A stretch of 11,541 nucleotides of DNA, taken from NCBI GenBank assembly GCA_016282055.1, contig JAEEJT010000162.1:1-11541 (forward strand). The letters run 5' to 3'. The position numbers and the translations under genes are program-made. The notes beneath the pieces were generated by a model. It searched no databases and was not told the DNA's origin. It worked only from the letters and a program-made list of their open reading frames with translations. This DNA is from Bacilli bacterium (GTDB taxonomy: Bacteria; Bacillota_I; Bacilli_A; ML615J-28; CAG-698). Below are positions 1-5,788 of the stretch, in pieces; positions within the stretch are counted from its first letter, which is position 1; every line of letters begins with the position of its first letter.

Positions 1-1331
1 ATGTTTGTGAAGGCACAAGTTGTGCTAATAGTGCAATAGTTCATTCTGGTTATGATCCACATCCTGGCACGTTAAAGGCTAAATTTAATTGTTTAGGTAA
101 TAGTTTAATTGAAGATGTTTGTAAAGATTTAGACGTTGAATTTCAAAGAATTGGATCTTTAACAATTGCAACAAATAAAGAAGAAGAGGATACACTTGTT
201 AAACTTCAACAAATGGGTTTTGAAAATGGTGTTGAAACTGAGATTATTGATAGAGATAAATTAGTTGAATTAGAACCAAATATTACTAAGAAAGCAACAA
301 AAGCATTATATGCTAAAACTTGTGGGATTATTAATCCTTTTGAATTAACTGTTGCTTTAATGGAAAATGCCATAGATAATGGTGTTAAATTAAACCTTAA
401 CGAGGAAGTTATCGATATTAAAAAAGAAAATGGTTTATTTAATGTTATCACTAATAAATCTAATTATTTAGCAAAAGTTGTTGTTAATTGTGCTGGTATT
501 TATAGTGATAAGATCAATAATATGGTTTCTAATAAAAAAGAGACTATTAAACCACGTAAAGGTGAATATTATATCTTAGATCATTTTGATAAGAATTTTG
601 TTAAACATACATTGTTTAGTGTTCCATCTAGTAAAGGTAAAGGTGTTTTAATATCACCAACTACTGCTGGAAATTATTTAATTGGACCATCTAGTGAGTT
701 TATTAATGATAGAGAAGATGTTAGTTGTGATAAAATGACACTTGATAATATTGTTAATGAAGCTTATAGACTTGTTGATGATTTGCATTTAAAAGAAGTT
801 ATTCATGAGTTTAGTGGTTTAAGAAGCTATCATGAAAGCAATGATTTTGTTATTAATAGTGAAGATGGTTTTATTAATATGCTTGGAATTCAATCTCCTG
901 GTCTTGCTAGTAGTCAAGCTATTGGAGAGTATGCTATTGAATTAATTGGAAGTTTTTTAAAACTTGAAGTTAATACTAGTTTTAATCCTAAGCGTAGACC
1001 TTTATATAGAGTTAATAAATTATCTAGTGAAGAAAGAGAAAAACTTGTTAGTACTAATGGTGATTTTGGTGATATTGTTTGTCGCTGTGAAGAGATTACT
1101 AGAGGAGAAATCATTGATTGTATTCATAGAAATTGTGGTGCAACGACTATTAAAGGTGTTAAAAAAAGACTTCGTCCAGGCTTTGGTAAGTGTCAAGGGG
1201 GATTCTGTGAGGCTTATGTTTTAGATATTTTATCTAAAGAACTAGGTAAAAATCCTGTAGAAATATGCAAAGATAATAAGAATTCTTACGTTGTTTGTGA
1301 AGGAATTAAGGGTGATAGCTATGATAAGTAA
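1..1331 (+). CDS. GlpA-type FAD-dependent glycerol-3-phosphate dehydrogenase with C-terminal BFD-like [2Fe-2S] domain (5' partial)
   Basis: The frame is open from the window edge (first full codon at 3), so the start lies upstream. 442 residues are visible; about 35-40 are missing by comparison with the family, including the FAD-binding GxGxxG. The first visible residues (VCEGTSCANSAIVHSGYDP) match the conserved N-terminal block of GlpA/DAO-type enzymes. The C-terminus is a BFD-like [2Fe-2S] module: CRC at codons from 1080, then GKCQGGFC with cysteines at 1191 and 1206. By family it oxidises glycerol-3-phosphate to dihydroxyacetone phosphate in the cytoplasm or at the membrane face. The stop overlaps the next gene by 11 nt, and the two following genes are the partners normally found with this enzyme. 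A related DAO-family oxidase is the alternative, but the BFD tail and neighbours favour GlpA. The ATG at position 1 is out of frame. Confidence 0.88.
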   Translation, partial: VCEGTSCANSAIVHSGYDPHPGTLKAKFNCLGNSLIEDVCKDLDVEFQRIGSLTIATNKEEEDTLVKLQQMGFENGVETEIIDRDKLVELEPNITKKATKALYAKTCGIINPFELTVALMENAIDNGVKLNLNEEVIDIKKENGLFNVITNKSNYLAKVVVNCAGIYSDKINNMVSNKKETIKPRKGEYYILDHFDKNFVKHTLFSVPSSKGKGVLISPTTAGNYLIGPSSEFINDREDVSCDKMTLDNIVNEAYRLVDDLHLKEVIHEFSGLRSYHESNDFVINSEDGFINMLGIQSPGLASSQAIGEYAIELIGSFLKLEVNTSFNPKRRPLYRVNKLSSEEREKLVSTNGDFGDIVCRCEEITRGEIIDCIHRNCGATTIKGVKKRLRPGFGKCQGGFCEAYVLDILSKELGKNPVEICKDNKNSYVVCEGIKGDSYDK

Positions 1332-2592
1332 TTATGATTTAATAGTTATTGGCGGTGGTAGTGCTGGTTTGGCTAGTGCTATTGAGGCATATGATAATGG
1401 TATTAAGAAGATTCTTATTATTGAAAAAGATAAATATCTTGGTGGTATTTTATTACAATGTATTCATAATGGTTTTGGTTTACAAGAGTTTAAAGAAGAA
1501 TTATGTGGACCAGAATATGCTATAAGATTTGTTAATGAAGTTAAAAAAAGAGACATTGAAGTATTAACTGATACTTTTGTTACTAAGATTACTTCTGATA
1601 AAATGGTATATTATTCTAATAATAAAGGTTATTTTATAAGCAAAGCTAAAGCTATTATTTGTTCTACTGGATGTAGTGAAAGAACAAGAGGAGCTATAAG
1701 TATTCCTGGTGATAGACCGAGTGGAGTAATGACAGCAGGTCTTGCTCAAAAGTATACTAATATTATGGGATATATGGCTGGTAAAAAGGTATTTATTCTT
1801 GGTAGTGGTGATATTGGATTAATTATGGCTCGTAGAATGACTTTAGAAGGTGCTAAGGTTTTAGGTGTTGCTGAACTTATGCCATATTCTAATGGTTTAA
1901 ATAGAAATATTGTTCAATGTCTAAATGATTATAATATACCACTTTATTTAAGTCATACAGTTAAAAAGATTGTTGGAAAAGATAGACTTGAAAAAGTAGT
2001 TATATCTAAAGTTGATGATAAGTTTAATTTCATTGAAGAAACAGACATTGAATTTGAATGTGATTTATTACTTTTAAGTGTTGGATTACTTCCTTATAAT
2101 CCACTACTTAAAGATATTGGAGTAAAACTTAATCCCAAAACTAATGGACCAATTGTTAATGAATATTTAGAGACTAGTATTCATGGTATTTTTAGTTGTG
2201 GTAATAGTTTACATGTCCATGATCTTGTTGATTATGTTACAAGTGAAGCTCGTATTGCTGGGAAGAATGCTAGTAAATATATTAAAGATGAACTAAATGA
2301 TAATAGTGAAGTTATTACTTTAATGTCTGGAAATAACGTTGGTTATGTTGTCCCTGCAACAAGTCATATTAATTCTTTAAATGATATTTATGTTAAGTTT
2401 AGATGTAAAAAACCATTTGATAAATGTACTATTAATGTATTATTAAATGGTAAGGTAATTAAATCATTTAAAAAATTATATTTATTACCTGCTGAAATGG
2501 AAAATCTTTCTTTAAGATTAAATGAAAGTGAATTTGATTTAATTAAAAAAGAAGAAGGAAGCAAAACATTATCATTCGAGGTGGTTGAATGA
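1321..2592 (+). CDS. FAD/NAD(P)-dependent oxidoreductase of the glycerol-3-phosphate oxidation cluster
   Basis: 423 residues from the ATG at 1321, chosen because AAGGG (1308-1312) sits 8 nt upstream and the protein then opens directly with the FAD motif IVIGGGSAGLASA. A TTG start at 1291 is possible in frame but would add ten residues before the fold. A second dinucleotide-binding site, VFILGSGDIGLIMARR, lies near residues 157-172 and probably binds NAD(P)H. SVGLLPYNPLL and GIFSCGNSLHVHDLVDYV are the usual C-terminal FAD-contact blocks of this two-domain disulfide-reductase-like fold. No CxxC redox pair is seen. The last ~90 residues form an extra, probably beta-rich tail. By gene neighbourhood it is inferred to carry electrons between the dehydrogenase upstream and NAD(P) or another acceptor. 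It overlaps both neighbours, so the three are probably translated as a coupled set. Confidence 0.85.
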   Translation: MISNYDLIVIGGGSAGLASAIEAYDNGIKKILIIEKDKYLGGILLQCIHNGFGLQEFKEELCGPEYAIRFVNEVKKRDIEVLTDTFVTKITSDKMVYYSNNKGYFISKAKAIICSTGCSERTRGAISIPGDRPSGVMTAGLAQKYTNIMGYMAGKKVFILGSGDIGLIMARRMTLEGAKVLGVAELMPYSNGLNRNIVQCLNDYNIPLYLSHTVKKIVGKDRLEKVVISKVDDKFNFIEETDIEFECDLLLLSVGLLPYNPLLKDIGVKLNPKTNGPIVNEYLETSIHGIFSCGNSLHVHDLVDYVTSEARIAGKNASKYIKDELNDNSEVITLMSGNNVGYVVPATSHINSLNDIYVKFRCKKPFDKCTINVLLNGKVIKSFKKLYLLPAEMENLSLRLNESEFDLIKKEEGSKTLSFEVVE

Positions 2593-2933
2593 AAGAGTTT
2601 ATTTGTATAATTTGTCCAAGAGGTTGTCATCTTAAAGTTGATGATAATTTAAATGTAACTGGGAATAGTTGTAATAGAGGAATAAAGTATGGTAAAACAG
2701 AAGCTGTTAATCCTGAAAGAACTATTACATCGACTGTTTATATTGATAGTGTGAGTTTTAAAAGATTACCTATTAAAACATCTAATCCTATTCCAAAAGA
2801 AAAGATATTTTTAATTATGGATGAAATTAATAAATTTAAATGTAAAGCTCCTGTTAGAGTTGGTGATGTATTAATTAAAAATGTTTTGGGATTAAATTCA
2901 GATATTGTTGCTACACGTGATATTTTAGAATAG
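2589..2933 (+). CDS. DUF1667 family protein, four-cysteine partner of the glp oxidoreductases
   Basis: 114 residues. The start codon shares ATGA with the upstream TGA stop (2589-2592), and GAGGTGG (2578-2584) serves as Shine-Dalgarno site. Four cysteines lie in the N-terminal third at residues 6, 9, 13 and 28, in the pattern C-x2-C-x3-C-x14-C (IICPRGC and SCNRG). This resembles the Fe-S-binding head of molybdopterin oxidoreductases and suggests a [4Fe-4S] or zinc site. The C-terminal part (KAPVRVGDVLIKNVLG) is the typical end of the family. DUF1667 proteins are regularly encoded right after a GlpA-like and a second FAD oxidoreductase, as here. An electron-transfer or assembly subunit role is inference; the molecular function is unassigned. 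The gene ends with TAG. Confidence 0.85.
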   Translation: MKEFICIICPRGCHLKVDDNLNVTGNSCNRGIKYGKTEAVNPERTITSTVYIDSVSFKRLPIKTSNPIPKEKIFLIMDEINKFKCKAPVRVGDVLIKNVLGLNSDIVATRDILE

Positions 2934-2936
2934 AAT

Positions 2937-3005
2937 ACTATTAAATCTTTATATTTAGCCTATTATTTGATTTATTATTGTTTTTTTAATGGATTGTTTA
3001 ATAGT
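2937..3005. other. Intergenic spacer with a 9-bp inverted repeat
   Basis: The 143-bp gap between the DUF1667 gene and the bactofilin-like gene holds no coding sequence I can support. ACTATTAAA (2937-2945) and TTTAATAGT (2997-3005) are perfect complements separated by 51 nt, with a T7 run (2982-2988 region) between the arms. There is no compact hairpin followed by T's, so no clear terminator, and I found no -35/-10 pair of good quality for the next gene. In DNA this AT-rich the repeat could be chance. Confidence 0.25.
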
Positions 3006-3076
3006 TAGATGTATAAAGATATAAGTTATATAAAGTTAAATATTGAGATTGATTTTAAATAGATAAAGAGGTTTAT

Positions 3077-3646
3077 ATGTTTGCAAAAGATATAAAAATA
3101 AATGGATCAGGTACTATTGAAAATGGTGATTATGATTCAGTTGTAATAAATGGATCTTGTCATATTAATGGAAACATTAATTGTAATGAATTAGTTGTAA
3201 ATGGAAAATTAAAATGTTTAGGAAATATTAATTGTACAGGTGATGTTACATTAAATGGTTTATCTAAAATAGATGGAAACATTAATGCTAATATTATAAA
3301 AGTTAATGGTTCAGCAAGTTTTGAGGCTGATTGTCAATGTGTTGAATTATTAACAAAAGGTAATTTACATAGTAATGGGATTTGTTCTTGTAAAATATTT
3401 CAATTTAAAGGTAAAGAAATTGATTTAAAGAACTTATCTTGTGAAATAATAAAGATTAATCCAAGTGTTAGTGGAGATGCAAGTAGTATAAATGGAGTTG
3501 ATATTACTTTAAACAACATGAATTTATACAAAGTTAGCGGTGAATACTTGACAATTAAAGGAAATACAATCGTTGATGTAATAGAGTTTAAAGAAAAACT
3601 TATTTTATCAAATCTTGTTCAAGTAAAAGAAATAGTAAAATTTTAG
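3077..3646 (+). CDS. Bactofilin-like polymer-forming cytoskeletal protein
   Basis: 189 residues, start supported by AAAGAGG (3065-3071) 5 nt before the ATG. The protein is made of short repeated beta-strand units of the type I-x-I-N-G-S/N-x-x-I-N-G-x-I (for example VVINGSCHINGNINC and LVVNGKLKCLGNINC), the signature of the right-handed beta-helix of bactofilins and of Bacillus YhbE/YhbF-like proteins. The repeats are clear to about residue 110 and looser afterwards. There is no signal peptide or membrane segment, so a cytoplasmic self-assembling filament is likely; what it scaffolds is not visible. It carries nine cysteines (28, 36, 47, 53, 86, 88, 103, 105, 122), unusual for the family. It lies 7 nt upstream of a membrane protein gene, probably co-transcribed, which may be its membrane partner (inference). 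Confidence 0.78.
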   Translation: MFAKDIKINGSGTIENGDYDSVVINGSCHINGNINCNELVVNGKLKCLGNINCTGDVTLNGLSKIDGNINANIIKVNGSASFEADCQCVELLTKGNLHSNGICSCKIFQFKGKEIDLKNLSCEIIKINPSVSGDASSINGVDITLNNMNLYKVSGEYLTIKGNTIVDVIEFKEKLILSNLVQVKEIVKF

Positions 3647-3653
3647 GTGTGTT

Positions 3654-4088
3654 ATGAGTAAAATAAAAGTAAATAATAAAGGGATTGAAGTTGATTTAGA
3701 TTTTGATGAATTAAATAAGATAGATGGTATTGAAACAATAAAAGAAGAAATACCAGAAGTTGTTAGTATACATGATAAATATCAAATATTTAAAAAGAAT
3801 TATAAAGTAAAGAATACTATAATGGAAATTACACCATTATTATGTGTTATTGCATTTTTGATTCTAGGATTTTTATTTAATAAATGGCATCCAGGATGGG
3901 TTGTATTTTTGCTAATACCTTTAATGCCAATTATTTTATATACAAAAAATAATAAGATTAAAAATCTTATTACTATTTTAATTGTTATTTTATTTTTATG
4001 TATAGGATTTATTTTTGATAAATGGCATCCTGGTTGGATTGTTTTATTGTTTATACCAGTATTTAATATTATATTTAAAGGTAAATAA
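3654..4088 (+). CDS. Small membrane protein with duplicated WHPGW motif, function unknown
   Basis: 144 residues; I do not recognise a named family. Residues 1-55 are charged and probably cytoplasmic. The rest is hydrophobic and consists of two similar halves: residues 59-94 and about 105-140. Each half runs G-F-(L/I)-F-(N/D)-K-W-H-P-G-W followed by a hydrophobic stretch ending in I-P. The repeats are offset by exactly 46 residues and probably form two helical hairpins around the WHPGW turn. Similar W-H-P-G-W segments occur, as far as I recall, in small Firmicutes membrane proteins and membrane-bound XRE regulators. AGGTG (3645-3649) overlaps the upstream stop and is a modest ribosome site. 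The short gap to the bactofilin-like gene suggests one transcript and possibly a membrane anchor for that protein. A bidirectional terminator begins at the stop codon. Confidence 0.7.
   Translation: MSKIKVNNKGIEVDLDFDELNKIDGIETIKEEIPEVVSIHDKYQIFKKNYKVKNTIMEITPLLCVIAFLILGFLFNKWHPGWVVFLLIPLMPIILYTKNNKIKNLITILIVILFLCIGFIFDKWHPGWIVLLFIPVFNIIFKGK
3864..4058 (+). repeat. Internal tandem duplication encoding two WHPGW units
   Basis: Codons 71-89 (3864-3920) and 117-135 (4002-4058) encode near-identical segments, offset 138 nt. The core DNA is also similar: AATGGCATCCAGGATGG in the first copy against AATGGCATCCTGGTTGG in the second. Differences are mostly conservative (N/D, L/I, V/I), so this looks like an old duplication kept by selection rather than a recent copy. 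Confidence 0.8.
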
Positions 4089-4120
4089 AAACTGTATTCT
4101 ATGAATACAGTTTTATTTTT
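4088..4120. terminator. Bidirectional rho-independent terminator between convergent genes
   Basis: A 12-bp perfect stem (AAAACTGTATTC, 4088-4099, with GAATACAGTTTT, 4103-4114) closes a 3-nt loop. On the plus strand it is followed by ATTTTT; on the minus strand the complement gives a T-rich tail. It starts on the last base of the upstream stop codon, and the 3' end of the degV-family gene reaches into its other arm, so it can serve both genes. Confidence 0.88.
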
Positions 4121-4982
4121 CAATATAGACGCCTTCACTATTACCATCATTTTGGTAAAGTATACCAAGACAACCTTCTCCACAATGACTAGTTATAGTT
4201 GCTCCAGATTCTGTTGGATAGATATTTTTAAATCCTCTTTCTTTTAGAAGATTTTTAACCATTTCAAGGTCACTTTCTTCACATGTTGAATAAGTAATAA
4301 ATACAGTATCTAAATCTGGAGTATTAAATTGTTCTAAAGTATCTTTAACATACTTTTCAATACAATTTTTCATTTTACCAACGTATCTTTTTCTTGACAT
4401 CATTGTTCCATTAGACATTACTATTTGTGGTCTTATTTTAAGAAGAGCAGCACTAAGGTATGATAATGAACTACATCTACCGCCTTTATATAAATAATCA
4501 ACTCGCTTTAATACAAAACTTGTTTGATTGTTTGGTATTCTTTTAACTACAGAGTTTACTATTTGAAAAGGGCTCATACCATTATTTGCTAGTTTTGATG
4601 CGTAAATTGCAAGAAGAGCAATTCCTGTTGATAATTCTTTTGAATCAATTATATATATCTTATTATCAAATTGTTTACTAGCATTTACTGCATTTTGATA
4701 AGCACAGCTTATATAACTTGATAATGAAATATGAACAATAGCATCATATTCAGTTAAAATCTCTTTAAAAAAGTCAGTATATTGACATTCATTAACAGCA
4801 GATGTTTTTGGCAATATTCCTGTTTTATTTACATATTCAATAATCTCACGACTTTTGATTTCACCATCAAGACCTGTTTTATCTCCTAGATTAATAGTAA
4901 ATGGAACAGTTTTAATATTGTATTTGTTTAATAATTCAATAGGTAAATCAATAGTACTTTCAGCTGTAATACATACTTTCAT
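4113..4982 (-). CDS. DegV family fatty-acid-binding protein
   Basis: 289 residues, the usual family length. The opening VCITAESTIDLPIELLNKY is the DegV N-terminal motif (S/T-D/E-S-T-x-D-L). Further signatures are KTSAVN at residues 59-64, HISLSSYISCAYQNA at 84-98, KRVDYLYKGGRC at 159-170 and a C-terminal block around GATITSHCGEGCLG (260-273). DegV proteins bind a single fatty acid in a cleft; FakB-type members hand it to the kinase FakA for phospholipid synthesis. No fakA is in the window, so the exact role stays open. In the SGT-type ligand segment this protein reads S-C-A where the family usually has S-G-T. The start is fixed by a strong AGGAGG (complement of 4989-4994) 6 nt before the ATG. 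It is a single gene, divergent from the XRE regulator. Confidence 0.9.
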   Translation of the reverse strand: MKVCITAESTIDLPIELLNKYNIKTVPFTINLGDKTGLDGEIKSREIIEYVNKTGILPKTSAVNECQYTDFFKEILTEYDAIVHISLSSYISCAYQNAVNASKQFDNKIYIIDSKELSTGIALLAIYASKLANNGMSPFQIVNSVVKRIPNNQTSFVLKRVDYLYKGGRCSSLSYLSAALLKIRPQIVMSNGTMMSRKRYVGKMKNCIEKYVKDTLEQFNTPDLDTVFITYSTCEESDLEMVKNLLKERGFKNIYPTESGATITSHCGEGCLGILYQNDGNSEGVYIEK

Positions 4983-5017
4983 AATAATCCTCCTAAATCA
5001 TTTCTTTATATATTATT

Positions 5018-5026
5018 ATTATACAA
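5018..5026 (-). promoter_or_regulatory. Candidate -10 element of the degV-family gene
   Basis: On the minus strand TTGTATAAT (complement of 5018-5026) contains a perfect TATAAT about 35 nt before the start codon. No acceptable -35 hexamer sits 16-18 nt upstream (TAGGTA at the ideal place), so either an activator helps or the real promoter is elsewhere in the 175-bp divergent region. Confidence 0.3.
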
Positions 5027-5069
5027 TATGATATTAAAAATACCTACCTACACTATATATATACTATGT

Positions 5070-5119
5070 CTACTGATTATTTTTTGATTTCTACTGTGAG
5101 TAGAGTTAGTTAAAAGTAG
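5070..5119. promoter_or_regulatory. Candidate operator: CTACT/AGTAG repeats upstream of the XRE regulator
   Basis: CTACTG occurs at 5070-5075 and again at 5091-5096, exactly 21 bp apart (two helical turns). The second copy forms a dyad with AGTAG at 5099-5103 (CTACT-GTG-AGTAG), and another AGTAG lies at 5115-5119 directly before the -35 box. The set sits between the divergent degV-family and XRE genes, just upstream of the predicted promoter, where an autoregulator would bind. That the regulator binds here is inference. Confidence 0.35.
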
Positions 5120-5122
5120 TTG

Positions 5123-5151
5123 TTGAAAAAAGAAAAAAAATATTATATAAT
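5123..5151 (+). promoter_or_regulatory. Sigma-A-type promoter of the XRE-NahK-Wzz operon
   Basis: TTGAAA (5123-5128) and TATAAT (5146-5151) are separated by 17 bp, with an A-rich spacer. The expected transcription start, about 7 nt after the -10 box, falls on or next to the A of the ATG at 5158, which would make the message leaderless. Confidence 0.75.
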
Positions 5152-5157
5152 AGTATT

Positions 5158-5778
5158 ATGGAAAATATTCGTAATGTTTTAGCAAAAAATTTAATAAAAT
5201 TTAGAAAAGCAATGAATTTAACTCAAGCAGATCTTGCTAATAAATTGAATTATTCTGATAAAGCAATTTCAAAATGGGAACGAGGAGAATCTTTACCAGA
5301 TGTTGAGATTCTATATGAGTTAAGTAAACTTTTTAATGTAAGCATTGATACTTTATTAACTGATGACGAAAAGATAGTAGAAAAAGTTGTTAAAGGAACT
5401 AAAATGTCTAAAGCATTTCAAAATGCTTTAATAATAATGTTATCAATACTTGTTGTATGGGTTGTTGCAACTATATTATTTGTTACATTTTCTTGGTTTG
5501 GATCTAATGATACAAATTATTTAGTTTTTATTTATGCAATTCCTGTTTCATTTATTGTTTACTTGGTTTTAAATAGTGTTTTAGGTAAAGCTATATTAAA
5601 TCCTTTTATTGTTGCTGGATTATTATGGTCTTTATGTCTTGCTATACATTTGCAGTTTATAAACGTTGAAGATATATGGTATGTTTATATTGTTGGTATA
5701 CCACTTCAAGTATGTGATATTGTTTGGTACATTTTATTAAAAGTTTTACATCATCAAAAGAAACGAATTTTAAAATAA
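5158..5778 (+). CDS. XRE-family transcriptional regulator with four C-terminal membrane segments
   Basis: 206 residues. Residues 8-66 form a Cro/CI-type helix-turn-helix domain: NLIKFRKAMNLTQADLANKL, then SDKAISKWERGESLPD, with the typical recognition-helix and W-E-R-G sequence. A short linker leads to about four predicted membrane helices (89-111, 120-141, 148-167, 174-197) and a basic tail. Such proteins are membrane-tethered DNA-binding regulators thought to respond to envelope or small-molecule signals; the signal is unknown here. The ATG at 5158 has no Shine-Dalgarno site and sits at the predicted transcription start. The next ATG (codon 19) would cut into the HTH, so 5158 is retained. 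The stop overlaps the ribosome site of the kinase gene 10 nt downstream, indicating an operon and suggesting control of the polysaccharide genes. Confidence 0.88.
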   Translation: MENIRNVLAKNLIKFRKAMNLTQADLANKLNYSDKAISKWERGESLPDVEILYELSKLFNVSIDTLLTDDEKIVEKVVKGTKMSKAFQNALIIMLSILVVWVVATILFVTFSWFGSNDTNYLVFIYAIPVSFIVYLVLNSVLGKAILNPFIVAGLLWSLCLAIHLQFINVEDIWYVYIVGIPLQVCDIVWYILLKVLHHQKKRILK

Positions 5779-5788
5779 GAGGATTAAA

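Noticed and set aside
1..39. ATG at the first base of the window as a gene start
   Set aside because: The frame stops after 12 codons at 37-39; the real frame begins at base 3 and is already mid-gene.
964..1224. 86-codon plus-strand frame inside the GlpA-type gene
   Set aside because: It lies wholly in another frame over the BFD domain, which is clearly the coding frame, and has no domain of its own.
1291..1320. Upstream TTG start for the second glp oxidoreductase
   Set aside because: The ATG at 1321 has a better-placed ribosome site and puts the FAD motif at the expected distance from the N-terminus.
2589..2592. Possible mycoplasma genetic code (TGA as Trp)
   Set aside because: TGA is needed as the stop of the second glp gene in an ATGA overlap, and tryptophans at conserved positions are encoded by TGG.
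3800..4183. 127-codon minus-strand reading frame across the WHPGW gene
   Set aside because: It crosses the bidirectional terminator and overlaps two supported genes, with no recognisable domain; it is a shadow frame of AT-rich coding DNA.
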